Assembly: GCA_002973635.1 (NCBI GenBank)
Contig: CP027224.1
Span: 4,762,001 to 4,826,000 of the forward strand
Direction of reading: 5' to 3'
Length of the DNA: 64,000 nucleotides
Source: Lysinibacillus sp. B2A1
Lineage (GTDB): Bacteria; Bacillota; Bacilli; Bacillales_A; Planococcaceae
A model generated the notes under the pieces. That model searched no databases. It was not told where the DNA came from and worked only from the letters and a program-made list of their open reading frames with translations. Positions 9,659-19,042 of this stretch are shown piece after piece. Positions within the stretch are counted from its first letter, which is position 1, and each line of letters begins with the position of its first letter. The position numbers were made by a program, and so were the translations under genes.

Positions 9659-10887
9659 GAGTTAGACAGACCTTTGTTGTTAAAATATTTCTTATATTTT
9701 CGATAAAAGCTTAAATTATCGAGCGTTATGTTCAGCCAACGCCTAGCATTCATATCCTTATAATTGAAAATGGAGTCAGTTGCTAGTCCTTGTCGAATCA
9801 GGCTCTTTGCCTCAATCACAAGTTGCTCATTTTGAACATATTTAAAAAGTACACCGTTCGGCACAATTGTCCACAGATGCTTGTTTTGCACATAAGTCAG
9901 CTGTAGCTTGCTACCACGGATAAAATCATCCGCAACGTATTGCATTAAATTATAGCCACTAGCTGTCACATAATAATTTGAAAGCTCATTATGTAATTCA
10001 ATACTTAATAGCTTATATTGCCCGTCACGTTCATCATACTTCATATCAAACGTGGCAAAGCCCTGAAATTGGATTTCCTCCAAAAATACTTTGACTTGAT
10101 CCATTAAATCCCTATCATATATCGTCATAATCGCTACATAACGACCTATTCCATCAGGAGAATGCTCCTCTAAAATGGGATTACCGATAGCTAGTAGCTT
10201 CGCTTGTCCGTCTTGCCCAACATAGGCATTAACGACACGCATATTGGCATCCTCACCTGGAATATATTGCTGTACCATCAGGTCATCTCTATAGGCAGAT
10301 TCCTTATAAATAGCCTGGAAAATTGCATCCTTTTCCTCATTATCATATGCAATATATACCTTTTTCTTACCTGGAAAAATACATGTAGCATACTTTGTCA
10401 TATTCATTGGTTTAATGACAACTGGATATTCAAAGGGAATTTCAAATTCCTCATAGTCATTAACTGTACAAACATGCATAGCAGGATACTGAAAGCCAAA
10501 TTTTGCTGAAAGCTCATACATACTCTCACGCGTTAATAGCTGGCTAGCTAGTGGCGCATCTACATAAGGTATGATAAAAAGCTCTGCTAGCTCCTCTTTA
10601 TGTTGCACTATTTTTTTTACATAAAACTCATCACAGGCCAACAACAATAGTTTTTTATCAGCAAATTCCTCTGCGATTGCCTGTAAAGCAACTACAAAAC
10701 GTTCTTCAATATTCAGTCTTGGTATTTCACGAAATGTTAATAAATCACTCTGTTGTATTTTCGCCATATTTGTATGATTTACTGCAAGTGGTTTTACACC
10801 ATAGGATTCGTAAAATGCTCTAGCCATGCCATATGCATTCATTTCATCTCCTAATAAAACCGGTAAAAAAGCATGGGTAATAGCCAT
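9655..10887 (-). CDS. asl: D-aspartate ligase (ATP-grasp), peptidoglycan bridge enzyme
   Basis: This cytosolic ATP-grasp enzyme has about 410 residues. From memory it resembles Enterococcus faecium Aslfm along its length: an N-terminal PVLLGDEMNAYGMARAFYE block, FEYPVVIKPMN, VQQYIPGEDANMRVVNAYV, FQGFATFDMKYDERDGQYKL and a C-terminal arginine-rich tail. Aslfm adds D-Asp to the epsilon-amino group of lysine in the peptidoglycan precursor. The coupled aspartate racemase gene and the known Lys-D-Asp wall of Lysinibacillus both fit. I choose the ATG at 10887; a TTG 9 bp upstream is an alternative and the ribosome site (AAAGTGAG) is weak. Confidence 0.88.
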   Translation of the reverse strand: MAITHAFLPVLLGDEMNAYGMARAFYESYGVKPLAVNHTNMAKIQQSDLLTFREIPRLNIEERFVVALQAIAEEFADKKLLLLACDEFYVKKIVQHKEELAELFIIPYVDAPLASQLLTRESMYELSAKFGFQYPAMHVCTVNDYEEFEIPFEYPVVIKPMNMTKYATCIFPGKKKVYIAYDNEEKDAIFQAIYKESAYRDDLMVQQYIPGEDANMRVVNAYVGQDGQAKLLAIGNPILEEHSPDGIGRYVAIMTIYDRDLMDQVKVFLEEIQFQGFATFDMKYDERDGQYKLLSIELHNELSNYYVTASGYNLMQYVADDFIRGSKLQLTYVQNKHLWTIVPNGVLFKYVQNEQLVIEAKSLIRQGLATDSIFNYKDMNARRWLNITLDNLSFYRKYKKYFNNKGLSNS

Positions 10888-10955
10888 TCTACTCAACTCA
10901 CTTTAGCTTTTTTTCTAAGTGTAACATACTGCTACTTCCTGATGCTTCTAAGAAA

Positions 10956-11942
10956 CTATTTATGCACTGCTACAGCTTGTTCTCCTAGCTCTTTATAGCT
11001 TTTGAAAAAATGATCGACATTGTATGTAACATAGCCTTTTAATGGGTCCATCACAACTACTTTATCACCTAAATGCCCTGTTAAAACAACTGCATGTAAG
11101 TTCATATACGCGTCACGCGGCGTTGTTTCACCTTTATAAATCCAGCCCTTAGTTGATTTTGTTTTAGGCTCTGACAAATCCAATGTAACCCAAGTCACAA
11201 CAGGTATGCCTTCCCTAACAAGCTGTAAAATTTCGTCCTGTGAGGCTTTACTCATATTTGTAACACGTAAATCTGCCTGTTTATCAGCTATTGCTACCTC
11301 TGCAGCTTTAACAATAGGAGCTGCAAAGACATACATACCGTTTGCTTTATCACGAGGATTACCTGCAAATGCCTGATTTGGGTTTGGACCAAACCGCTGC
11401 CCGTCTATAGTGTTAATTTTTTGCTTCGGTAAATACGTATCAGCCATTTCAAGCTTTGTAACATTCATACCATAATAATTTAAGACGGCTGTTAACGATG
11501 TAATTTCACAGCCATGCGGTAGTTCAGGATTTTGCATAACAACTGGTACATCTAATTCCTGCTCATCTCTTGAAAAATGTGTTTGTAGTCGATAGTACGG
11601 CTTTGTTGAATCGTACGTAAAATTTTCAATTGTCGTATATCCATTATTTTCTGTACTATTTTCAAGAGTAGTTGCAGCAATGGCATATTCCTGTCCCTCT
11701 TTTAACTTTGAAAAGGTTGCCTCACCCTCATCAGAGCCAATTACATCCTCGACTATTTTTCCAGTCTTCACATCAGTAACCGTTATATAAAGATTCGGGA
11801 TAGGTGCACCACTATTAAACTCTACCGTTAAAACCGTTAATTCACTTTTTTGTTTTTCCTGCTGCGAAAATTGATTACAGCCTGAAAGTAACATAATGAT
11901 GATAATACCTATTAGTAAAAAGCGTTTATACCCCGTCCACAA
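10956..11942 (-). CDS. C39-like cysteine peptidase lipoprotein
   Basis: This 328-residue protein begins with a lipoprotein signal (hydrophobic stretch ending LLSGC), so it should be anchored outside the membrane. A region resembling a carboxypeptidase-regulatory or beta-sandwich fold (about residues 35-110) precedes a peptidase C39-like domain. That domain opens at LPHGCEITS (likely catalytic Cys about residue 142) and carries a late LHAVVLTGHLGDKVVVMDP segment with the His and Asp. Translation probably starts at TTG with an AGGAG site 11 bp upstream. The substrate is unknown; family members act on extracellular peptides. Confidence 0.78.
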   Translation of the reverse strand: MWTGYKRFLLIGIIIIMLLSGCNQFSQQEKQKSELTVLTVEFNSGAPIPNLYITVTDVKTGKIVEDVIGSDEGEATFSKLKEGQEYAIAATTLENSTENNGYTTIENFTYDSTKPYYRLQTHFSRDEQELDVPVVMQNPELPHGCEITSLTAVLNYYGMNVTKLEMADTYLPKQKINTIDGQRFGPNPNQAFAGNPRDKANGMYVFAAPIVKAAEVAIADKQADLRVTNMSKASQDEILQLVREGIPVVTWVTLDLSEPKTKSTKGWIYKGETTPRDAYMNLHAVVLTGHLGDKVVVMDPLKGYVTYNVDHFFKSYKELGEQAVAVHK

Positions 11943-12070
11943 GACAAATTCCGCTCCTATTCTATTTTGAAGACCATCACTTCAAATCTATATTTCAATT
12001 TGTCATAGACTCTATTATACGCTAATTTCATAGTCGTTCCTATTCTATCTTTCTTTAATGAACCTGAGCC

Positions 12071-12213
12071 AAAATGATCAAGGAAATCTTTGTGTTTATT
12101 GCAACCTTCTCGCTTTTCTGTAAGGTTTTTATACAAGCTAGCGGAAGCTCAAGGCTACAATAGCTACGTCTTTTCATAGAACCGCAATCCACAGAGATTT
12201 CCTTTCCCATTTT
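12071..12213. repeat. Long inverted-repeat element behind the acyl-CoA ligase gene
   Basis: The arms AAGGAAATCTTTGTG (12080-12094) and CACAGAGATTTCCTT (12190-12204) pair with a single G-U. After a 3x3 internal loop the pairing continues with AAAATG and CATTTT. The interior of about 95 bp has further short inverted repeats (AGCTAGC, AGCT). It lies 15-150 bp beyond the stop of the leftward gene at 12228. No clear T-run follows, so it is not an ordinary terminator. Confidence 0.55.
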
Positions 12214-12227
12214 ACCAATAACAAAAT

Positions 12228-13724
12228 TTAATGCGTACTTACCTTAGGACGCAAGGTATGTTTTAGAACTTTTCCTGAAGCATTACGCGGCAGTTCAGCT
12301 AAAAATTCTATCTCATAAGGCACTTTATATTTTGCAAGCTGCTTTCGACAATAGATCAATATGGATTTTTCATCGAGAGCTTTTCCTTCCTTTAATACAA
12401 CAAATGCCTTTGGTACTTCGCCATACACCTCATGTGGTAGTCCTACAACCGCTGCCTCTAAAATTTCTGGCAACTGATATAAAACCTCTTCTATCTCGAT
12501 CGGATAAATATTTTCGCCACCACGAATAATCATATCCTTTTTTCGATCAACAATGTAAAGGTAGCCCTCTTCGTCAAAACGACCTAAATCCCCTGATAAG
12601 AGCCAGCCATTTCTAATCGTTCTAGCTGTTTCTTCCGCGTTTCGAAGATAGCCTTTCATTACCTGTGGCCCTCTTACACATATTTCTCCTACCTCACCTG
12701 CTGGCACAGATTCTCCAAAGCTATCTACTACACGTACCTCTGTTTGTGTCAATGGCTTTCCTACTGACCCGATTTTTGTTAATGCATCCATATCTAAAAG
12801 AGAAGTAGCTGCGGGAGAATTTTCAGTTTGACCATATAGGTTTTGTACCTTGACATTTAGAAATGCTTCTTTCACTTGCTTCACGAGCTCATAAGGCATT
12901 GGGGCTGCTCCATAACATAATAAACGTAAATGCTTAAAAGTATGTTCCTTAAAGACAGGTGTATTTAATATCATCGTATACATCGACGGAACACCGAAAA
13001 AAATTGTCGCATCAGTTGCGGCAAGCTGCTTTAATGTATTTGCTGGAGAAAAAGCTTCTTCAATGATAACTGTACCGCCTTGATAAAACATCGGCATTGC
13101 AAATACATGAAGCCCTGCACAGTGAAATAAAGGTGTACAAATAAACATTCTATCTTCCTTCGTCATATTCATCGAGGATGACCATATTTCTGCTGTTGAG
13201 ACAATATTGTGATGTGTTAGCATTACTCCCTTTGGCTTACCTGTCGTCCCAGATGTATACATAACAACTGCTGTATCATCATTCACCAATTTGACAGAAC
13301 GTCGCTGTCCAGTATAATTCTCTATAATTTTTTCCATTTCCTTAAACCCAACAGCATGCGAAAAAGTATATGAAATATCCGCTAGTATTTCACTTAATCG
13401 TTCATCATAAATGAGTCCTTTTGCTTCTGAATGATTAAAAATAAATTCGACTTCTGGAGCCGCTAATTTTGTATTAATCGGCATAACTACAAAACCTGCT
13501 AATTGAACTCCGATATACGCAATTAAAAATAGATCGGAATTCAATGTATATAAGGCAATTACATCATCTTTCTTATAACCTTGCTCTTGTAAATAAGCGG
13601 CAAAAGTTTCAGCACATTTGAAAAACTCATGATAGGTTAGCCTTTTTCCATCATACAACGTTGCAATCCCTTCAGGTTGTTGCACAGCATGGTTTTGTAA
13701 AATATCCGTCATTAGCATTGTCAT
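12228..13724 (-). CDS. AMP-dependent fatty-acyl/acyl-CoA ligase
   Basis: This 498-residue ANL-superfamily ligase activates a carboxylic acid to its acyl-AMP and then the CoA thioester. The motifs are standard: YTSGTTGKPKGVML (A3, about residues 155-168), YGQTENSP (A5), SGDLGRFDEEGYLYIVDRKKDMI (A7/A8) and a C-terminal PRNASGKVLK with the catalytic lysine. The size suggests a medium/long-chain fatty acid ligase such as YhfL/FadD, but the chain length cannot be read from sequence. A GGGGGG ribosome site lies 5-6 bp before the ATG. No operon partner is evident. Confidence 0.87.
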   Translation of the reverse strand: MTMLMTDILQNHAVQQPEGIATLYDGKRLTYHEFFKCAETFAAYLQEQGYKKDDVIALYTLNSDLFLIAYIGVQLAGFVVMPINTKLAAPEVEFIFNHSEAKGLIYDERLSEILADISYTFSHAVGFKEMEKIIENYTGQRRSVKLVNDDTAVVMYTSGTTGKPKGVMLTHHNIVSTAEIWSSSMNMTKEDRMFICTPLFHCAGLHVFAMPMFYQGGTVIIEEAFSPANTLKQLAATDATIFFGVPSMYTMILNTPVFKEHTFKHLRLLCYGAAPMPYELVKQVKEAFLNVKVQNLYGQTENSPAATSLLDMDALTKIGSVGKPLTQTEVRVVDSFGESVPAGEVGEICVRGPQVMKGYLRNAEETARTIRNGWLLSGDLGRFDEEGYLYIVDRKKDMIIRGGENIYPIEIEEVLYQLPEILEAAVVGLPHEVYGEVPKAFVVLKEGKALDEKSILIYCRKQLAKYKVPYEIEFLAELPRNASGKVLKHTLRPKVSTH

Positions 13725-13975
13725 TATAAGCCCCCCAAATTTTTTATTTTTACCATCTAAACATGTAGAATTACCTCAAAATAACCTTGGTATCACACAA
13801 TTTTCAGAAAATTATGTTTTTATTCTAGCAGGCTATTAGAAAGGTGGCAATTTTTCTACCTATTCGAAAATATGAACGACATGCTTCAAAATATACTTAG
13901 ACATTTTACTTTTCTATCAATTTCTGTTAGGTGTATGATATTTGTACAATATTTTTAAGAAAGGCTTGGTTAAAA

Positions 13976-14581
13976 ATGCAGTACGCACTTTTAGGAGATT
14001 TACATTCTAATATAGAAGATACAAGGGCGGTGTTAGCTCATATCCAGCAAACTGCCAAAGATGCTAGAATAATAGGTTTAGGGGATTTATATGAATGTAC
14101 TGTGAGTAAGAAAAAGGCCCAAAGGGTGTCCGGTTTATCACTTCAAAACGCCGCCATTGTCAATAATGACTTTGAAAATTTACTGACGTTTCCTTCAATT
14201 CGTGGTAATCAGGAGGAACGTATTACACGTGTAACAGGCATTGAACGATTTACAAAACTACCTGAAACAATTGAAATTGAAGGGGCAATACTGATGCATG
14301 GTCATCAATTTAAATGGAGTGTGTCATGGCAGCCAACATTTCCTTCATTTAAAAAATCACTTCTTTTCTTTGGACATAGCCATGAATCTGGTCTTTATCA
14401 CGGTAATAAAAAACTACCTATTCGAATCCGCTTTGGACAACCAATCGTATTACAAGACAAGCAATATGGCATTAATGTTGGCTCAGTAGTTGATCATCGA
14501 GAGTGGTGTCTCTATGACAGCGAAAAACGAACAGTAACATTTATGTGTGCATCTGTACTTGAAAAGATAAGTGTTTCATAA
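13976..14581 (+). CDS. Calcineurin-like metallophosphoesterase
   Basis: This is a cytosolic metallophosphoesterase of about 201 residues. The metal motifs are GDLHSN, GLGDLYE, RGNQEE (in place of the usual GNHD), MHGHQF and FGHSHESG. The fold resembles small phosphodiesterases or diadenosine-tetraphosphatase-like enzymes such as PrpE, but the substrate is unknown. I start at ATG 13976 (MQYALLGDLHSN); an upstream ATG at 13931 lacks a ribosome site. It stands alone on the plus strand. Confidence 0.8.
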   Translation: MQYALLGDLHSNIEDTRAVLAHIQQTAKDARIIGLGDLYECTVSKKKAQRVSGLSLQNAAIVNNDFENLLTFPSIRGNQEERITRVTGIERFTKLPETIEIEGAILMHGHQFKWSVSWQPTFPSFKKSLLFFGHSHESGLYHGNKKLPIRIRFGQPIVLQDKQYGINVGSVVDHREWCLYDSEKRTVTFMCASVLEKISVS

Positions 14582-14597
14582 TTGCGTTAGATAATAG

Positions 14598-14627
14598 AAG
14601 GGCTCTCCCGCATAGGAAGGCCCCTTT
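14598..14627. terminator. Probable terminator between convergent genes
   Basis: The hairpin AAGGGCTCTCC / GGAAGGCCCCTTT lies between the phosphoesterase stop and the chemoreceptor stop. Pairing is good but the trailing T content is modest on both strands. Confidence 0.5.
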
Positions 14628-14630
14628 GTA

Positions 14631-16382
14631 TTAATGTATATATTGTTTTTTCTCGTTCATTAAAATTTGCTTTAGCTCTTTTAGTTTGTCGATGACAATA
14701 TAGGATTCTTTTGTTATTTCAGTTAAGTAAGTTTCAGCCACTGCTTTATTGCCTCGATTGTACTCCTGAACTGCCTTTTTTGCCAGTTCATGAACATGGA
14801 TAAATGGACGCTCTAATACAATGTATGCTTGCTCATTACTCAACAGCTTTTTCCCTGTACCATAGTACCATTCCCCAAGTCGAGATTCCTTTGGAGAACC
14901 AACATCTTGTTCAGTCATTGTTTCAAAGCCTAGCAATAAATTATAAATTTTCCAGCGCCATAATAAATGGTCAGTAATTGCTAGTTCAATAATATCCTCT
15001 TGACTGATGATAAAGTTTTTCGAAATAGTAGATGAACGATATCCATCAATCATTTTACTTAGCTTATAAATCGCAGAACCCATATCAAACACAATCACCT
15101 TACTTTTTTGCATACTCTCCGTCATATTACGATTGCGCTCTGAAATTTCCGATGATGATTCTGCCTGTGCTCTAGTTGTTGTCGCAATTTCCTCAAAGCG
15201 TATTCCTTGCTGCTGAAGATTTTTATTTAATTCTGTAAGTGTTTGTGAAATTTGCAGTGTATCTGTAACACCTTGATGTAAATCCTGTGAAAATTGATTT
15301 GTTAAGTTACTAATATTATTCGTAATAAGTAGCAGCTCCTGAATATCAGTATGAATAGATTTTACCGATGTATTTGTATCATCTGCTAGCTTTCGTACCT
15401 CTTCTGCTACTACAGCAAAGCCTTTACCAGCTTCACCTGCACGTGCAGCTTCAATCGAAGCATTCAGTGCCAATAAATTTGTTTGGTCTGCGATTCTTTT
15501 AATCAGCTCCATTAGCTTCGCTACACTGTTAACTCGATCAACTAAGCGAATAATATCTCCTTGCATGGACTTATGACCTTCATCTGTTGACTGTAAAATG
15601 GAAGAAACTTGTTGCAGTGACTCTAAATCTCCATTTAATTTTTTCAATGCATGTTTTGTATGAGTGGAGATATCCCCTACAGAAGCTGCTATTTCCTCTA
15701 TACTTGCATCTAAATCATGCATGGAGTTGTCCACCGCAATGATTTCCTTTTGTTGAATATCTTGAAATTCAATAAGTTCTTTAATGGAGTCTAATTGCGT
15801 ATTATATGTAATAATCTCGCCTAAGCCATTGACTACTGAGCCTCCCTGAATTTCAATGTATGTCTCAAGAATAATTTGTTGGTCAATCGTTACTAAACTA
15901 TCATAAGACAGTAATACATCAAGCATTTTATCCTGATCACGGGATAATTCCTTCACAATCAATGGGATAATTAATTGATTTATAAGTGTGTAAGCAGAAA
16001 TCATCCAGTTTGGCAAAACACCAATTCGTGCATGAACATAGGCAATTTTCCGTCTTTTAAATACATAGTCTAAGTCCAGCTCATCATCAAACAAGCTGAT
16101 AAAATGGTTGTCGAATAAGCCTTTTAAGCGTTCCACAGTTGAATGTGTATTGATGACATGATTAAATTCGGGTATTTCTAGTAATCGATCGTAAAAATTA
16201 TCTAATATTTCCTTTCTATTATTTTCGTAAATTTTTCTTAAGAAGCTTACAGATTCTCTTCTAATTCTAGATAATGCGAGGAAATCTAGTTTTTCTTTAA
16301 AACGCTCATTTGCCTCAATGTCTGAATTTTTTTCAGCTGAAAAATAATCATAATCTAGATTAATTTTCTTCCTTTTGAACAT
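14631..16382 (-). CDS. hemAT: Globin-coupled chemoreceptor (HemAT-like) with C-terminal CZB-like domain
   Basis: This soluble methyl-accepting chemotaxis protein has 583 residues. An N-terminal protoglobin domain (about residues 20-180) keeps the heme proximal histidine in [10 protein letters not shown] (His117), as in Bacillus HemAT, the O2 aerotaxis sensor. The MCP signalling hairpin tip reads [20 protein letters not shown], followed by [14 protein letters not shown]. The C-terminal 127 residues resemble a chemoreceptor zinc-binding (CZB) domain. Of its four zinc ligands, His472 and His531 remain, but the expected Cys is Ser500 and the expected His is Phe527. The ATG has an AGGGAGTGG site; a TTG 30 bp upstream is unlikely. 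Confidence 0.88.
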   Translation of the reverse strand: MFKRKKINLDYDYFSAEKNSDIEANERFKEKLDFLALSRIRRESVSFLRKIYENNRKEILDNFYDRLLEIPEFNHVINTHSTVERLKGLFDNHFISLFDDELDLDYVFKRRKIAYVHARIGVLPNWMISAYTLINQLIIPLIVKELSRDQDKMLDVLLSYDSLVTIDQQIILETYIEIQGGSVVNGLGEIITYNTQLDSIKELIEFQDIQQKEIIAVDNSMHDLDASIEEIAASVGDISTHTKHALKKLNGDLESLQQVSSILQSTDEGHKSMQGDIIRLVDRVNSVAKLMELIKRIADQTNLLALNASIEAARAGEAGKGFAVVAEEVRKLADDTNTSVKSIHTDIQELLLITNNISNLTNQFSQDLHQGVTDTLQISQTLTELNKNLQQQGIRFEEIATTTRAQAESSSEISERNRNMTESMQKSKVIVFDMGSAIYKLSKMIDGYRSSTISKNFIISQEDIIELAITDHLLWRWKIYNLLLGFETMTEQDVGSPKESRLGEWYYGTGKKLLSNEQAYIVLERPFIHVHELAKKAVQEYNRGNKAVAETYLTEITKESYIVIDKLKELKQILMNEKKQYIH

Positions 16383-16491
16383 AATGGTCCACTCCCTTAA
16401 TGTTAAATACAATTATCACAATCTATAATTCGTTAAACTTTCTTTTCAATTTTTATCCATGACTTGGCACCTTTTCATTCATTAGCAATTA

Positions 16492-16503
16492 TCATAATTA
16501 TGA
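16492..16503. promoter_or_regulatory. Perfect 12-bp palindrome upstream of the globin chemoreceptor
   Basis: TCATAATTATGA is a perfect palindrome in very AT-rich DNA, 110 bp upstream of the chemoreceptor start. It loosely recalls Fur/PerR-type boxes but does not match their 7-1-7 consensus well. It may be an operator or chance. Confidence 0.22.
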
Positions 16504-16634
16504 ATGAAAATTAGCATATACATTTTACCAATAATACAAAAACAAGCATAGAATCTCTATAAATTCTTTACACTTTCTTATTCTTTTGTACACCTTATTG
16601 ACAATTTCATTTTGTCATATCTATTAATATTCAA

Positions 16635-16675
16635 CAAAAAACGCCAAAATCTTCTTTTGATTTTAGCGTTTTTTT
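16635..16675. terminator. Terminator of the DUF305-like gene
   Basis: AACGCCAAAATC pairs with GATTTTAGCGTT around the loop TTCTTTT, with six or more A/T on each flank. It stands 26 bp beyond the stop at 16701 and works on either strand. Confidence 0.85.
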
Positions 16676-16700
16676 CGACAGGGCTTATTTTGCGATAAAG

Positions 16701-17282
16701 CTAGCAATTTTCACAATCCTTTAAAGCATCTAGAAGTTTTTCCATATCGCAAATCTGCTGGCACATTGTATCAATCATACATCGCAGGATTGGTATTAAC
16801 TCTTGGCAAATACAGAATCTTAACACATTCTGTGCCAGTCGAACCCCACCTTGGTGATGAACAATCATTTCTCTTAGATAATTGATATTAATATTATTAG
16901 AGACTGGTGGTGCGCACATTGCCTGGAACATCACTTCGGTAATTTCTTTATAGGCACACATATATTCATACAATTCATACTCCGAGTTTTGGACGATACA
17001 GCATCTATTTTGTATTGCTTCCAAACATTCTAACGTCTCTGTACTTGTATTAATAATTTCTAATGCGAGATTTTGAACAGGTATATTTGTTGTATAGCGT
17101 AAAACATTTTCTGACATCTTAATGGCAGCTACTTGATGTGGGATAATTTGTTTAATAAAATTTTCAGAAATATTACATGTAATGGTCACATAGGTCATAC
17201 CCTGCATCATCTTATCGAGGATTCGTTTATATTCCTCTAAATACGCCTTCGTTACATTACTGAGTTCAATTGATTTAGTCAT
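16701..17282 (-). CDS. Cysteine-rich protein with two DUF305-like domains
   Basis: This protein of about 193 residues is built of two similar four-helix halves. Each has a His-containing core typical of DUF305 (ferritin-like fold): FIKQIIPHQVAAIKMSENVL in the first half and YLREMIVHHQGGVRLAQNVL in the second. There are 13 or so cysteines, several clustered near the end (CICQ, CRCM, CENC region), which is unusual for the family and suggests metal binding or disulfide cross-linking, for example in the spore. No signal peptide is seen. I start at ATG 17282, 8 bp after AAAGGAG; the upstream GTG overlaps that site. Confidence 0.7.
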   Translation of the reverse strand: MTKSIELSNVTKAYLEEYKRILDKMMQGMTYVTITCNISENFIKQIIPHQVAAIKMSENVLRYTTNIPVQNLALEIINTSTETLECLEAIQNRCCIVQNSEYELYEYMCAYKEITEVMFQAMCAPPVSNNININYLREMIVHHQGGVRLAQNVLRFCICQELIPILRCMIDTMCQQICDMEKLLDALKDCENC

Positions 17283-17458
17283 TAGACACACTCCTTTCAG
17301 AGTAATGTATGCCTGAAAGGTTGATGTGTGGTAGACAATTGTACCAATGAATAATCATTAGTTTCTTCTTACAATATGTTTTTATTATTTTATCGTGTCA
17401 GGAGTATAGTATGGCTCATTGAACGTTTTTGCTACACTTCTCTACATTACGCCCAAAC

Positions 17459-17644
17459 TTATTTTGTATTTTTATATGTATCCAAACAATTTTGACAAAT
17501 GCATTTGCGTAAATCCTGTGGCACTTTTTGAAAGATTTCTTCAGGAAAATTCACTGTCATGCACCAACAATCATTTTGTCCTTTGATTACACCACAATGA
17601 TTATCTTCTCCACATAACGGACAATTGTTTTCCTCTACTGTCAT
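17459..17644 (-). CDS. Small cysteine-rich CWC-family protein
   Basis: About 61 residues with the pattern CPLCGEDNHCG, then DCWCM and CICQNC. This is the cysteine-rich CWC signature (a zinc-ribbon-like family of unknown role). I use the ATG giving MTVEENNCPLCG, with AGGAGG 11 bp upstream; a GTG 12 bp further up overlaps that site. Cysteine spacing points to metal binding. The neighbours are other small cysteine-rich or spore-type genes. Confidence 0.75.
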   Translation of the reverse strand: MTVEENNCPLCGEDNHCGVIKGQNDCWCMTVNFPEEIFQKVPQDLRKCICQNCLDTYKNTK

Positions 17645-17722
17645 TGGGCAAAACACCTCCTAGTCATTACTCTACATAATAGCAAAAGAGGAGTACATAG
17701 ATATATACCCCTCTAGAATTGC

Positions 17723-17920
17723 TTATTGCTTTTTTCCCTGAATCTGCTGCTTTACCTCTGTTACGTCTGTATCACTATACATGGCTGTACCGTGCCCGCC
17801 ATTTTGTGCTAAAAGTTTTTTTACCTCATTGTATGATAAGCCTGCCTCTGCATTTTTTCTCTTGACGTCATTAATATAGGTACCAGCAGCAGTATACTGG
17901 GCTTCATTTTGATTATTCAT
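17723..17920 (-). CDS. Small protein resembling a gamma-type SASP
   Basis: A 65-residue, Gln/Asn/Lys-rich, cysteine-free protein. The segment GTAMYSDTDVTEVKQQIQ recalls the GTEFATETDVxxVKxQN repeat of gamma-type small acid-soluble spore proteins. The N-terminal part (AGLSYNEVKKLLAQNGG) does not fit well, so the family call is tentative. An AGGAGG site lies 11 bp before the ATG. It is followed, reading leftward, by the CWC-type gene. Confidence 0.55.
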   Translation of the reverse strand: MNNQNEAQYTAAGTYINDVKRKNAEAGLSYNEVKKLLAQNGGHGTAMYSDTDVTEVKQQIQGKKQ

Positions 17921-17935
17921 GACTTTTATAACCTC

Positions 17936-18145
17936 CTATAATTCATCAGGCTGCAGTTCAATTAGTTCGTCACCTTCACGTTGCACTCTTTTATTTAGTT
18001 CTTCAATCGGTATAGCGTCTACCGTTTGCATATCTTCGTGCAAATCAAAAATGCTAATCCTATCTGAATCAACCATATCAGGCTTATCCTTACTTGCTAA
18101 ATTCATAAACATCTTTTTTTCATGTGGTAAATTGTCTTTATCCAT
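17936..18145 (-). CDS. Small acidic hypothetical protein
   Basis: A 69-residue protein with no recognised family and no membrane segment. It is rich in Asp and Glu, especially at the C-terminus (DELIELQPDEL). A strong AAAGGAG site 8 bp before the ATG, and 15 bp spacing to the SASP-like gene, argue that it is real and cotranscribed. Confidence 0.6.
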   Translation of the reverse strand: MDKDNLPHEKKMFMNLASKDKPDMVDSDRISIFDLHEDMQTVDAIPIEELNKRVQREGDELIELQPDEL

Positions 18146-18187
18146 TATTCACACTCCTTTACACTAATGTGTGTAATGGCGAGTATA

Positions 18188-18421
18188 TTATGTGTTTTTC
18201 ATTTTTACACTTTTATCAACGCGGTGATATTCAGAAATTTGAATAACTCTGACATGCTTTGTATGCAGTTCATGATATATTCCTCTACTATCTGTAAAGG
18301 ATATATATTGATCTCGTTCGCTTCGTACCAATGCCTCTGCCTTTTCCTGAGACTCAATATGAATAAATCTCCTGACATAATGCATTTCATCAAAGAAATA
18401 CGTTATTTTAAACTCTTTCAT
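18188..18421 (-). CDS. Hypothetical protein
   Basis: A 77-residue protein of alternating beta-type and charged residues (MKEFKITYFFDEMHYVRRF at the start), with no family I can name. AAGGAG lies 11 bp before the ATG. It is first in a leftward row of four small genes ending at 17459. The opposite-strand frame over it looks like a shadow. Confidence 0.58.
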   Translation of the reverse strand: MKEFKITYFFDEMHYVRRFIHIESQEKAEALVRSERDQYISFTDSRGIYHELHTKHVRVIQISEYHRVDKSVKMKNT

Positions 18422-18541
18422 TTAGGCTATAGCTCCTTGATTACTGGATTTACTGCTTATCATATCCCATTATGTATTACTTTATCGGATTTTTTCATAC
18501 CTTTAGCATATCTTATAGTAAAACAATAGGAGGTGATGTCA

Positions 18542-19036
18542 TTGATCCATACAGTGAAAGCAGGAGAAACATTGCCTCAAATAGCACGAGATTATCGCAC
18601 ACCACTTTCATCTATCATTGTTGCTAATCCAGGTATCAATCCAAATTCACTTTATATCGGGCAGCAACTAATGATCCCTGGTTTCCCTAATCCCAATACA
18701 ATTCCTTATAAAATTGAAATTTCCACAGATAATCGCTGGCTTCGATTATATAAAAATGATGTTCTGCAAAAACAGTATCCCATTGCAGTTGGTAGAATGC
18801 TACATAATACGCCGATTGGTAATTTTATTATCATCAATAAGGCCCCAAACCCTGGTGGTCCCTTCGGCACAATGTGGATGAGTCTCTCTAAGGAGCATTA
18901 CGGCATTCATGGAACCAATGATCCCAGCTCTATCGGACATGCCGTATCACATGGCTGTATTCGTATGCATAATCAGGATGTTGAGGAGCTAGCGAGCATT
19001 ATTCCAATTGGCACGAGTGTAGTTATACATCCTTAG
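18542..19036 (+). CDS. ykuD: L,D-transpeptidase with LysM domain (YkuD)
   Basis: A 164-residue protein, the same size as B. subtilis YkuD, the spore/wall L,D-transpeptidase. A LysM domain ([16 protein letters not shown] to QQLMIPG, residues 2-50) precedes the YkuD catalytic domain with HYGIHGT and the active-site SHGCIRMHN. It cross-links peptidoglycan between diaminoacids and may act on the wall during sporulation. The TTG at 18542 is the best start, 8 bp after AGGAGG; the upstream GTG and ATG sit on or too close to that site. There is no signal peptide, as in the homologue. Confidence 0.92.
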   Translation: MIHTVKAGETLPQIARDYRTPLSSIIVANPGINPNSLYIGQQLMIPGFPNPNTIPYKIEISTDNRWLRLYKNDVLQKQYPIAVGRMLHNTPIGNFIIINKAPNPGGPFGTMWMSLSKEHYGIHGTNDPSSIGHAVSHGCIRMHNQDVEELASIIPIGTSVVIHP

Positions 19037-19042
19037 AAAATT

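Noticed and set aside
16441..16510. A Fur or PerR box upstream of the globin chemoreceptor.
   Set aside because: Only a 12-bp palindrome is clear; neither the 7-1-7 Fur nor the PerR consensus is met, so I list it only as a weak site.
18167..18529. A 120-codon plus-strand frame.
   Set aside because: It overlaps the minus-strand hypothetical gene that has a proper ribosome site, and its product is an unconvincing mix of hydrophobic and Cys residues.
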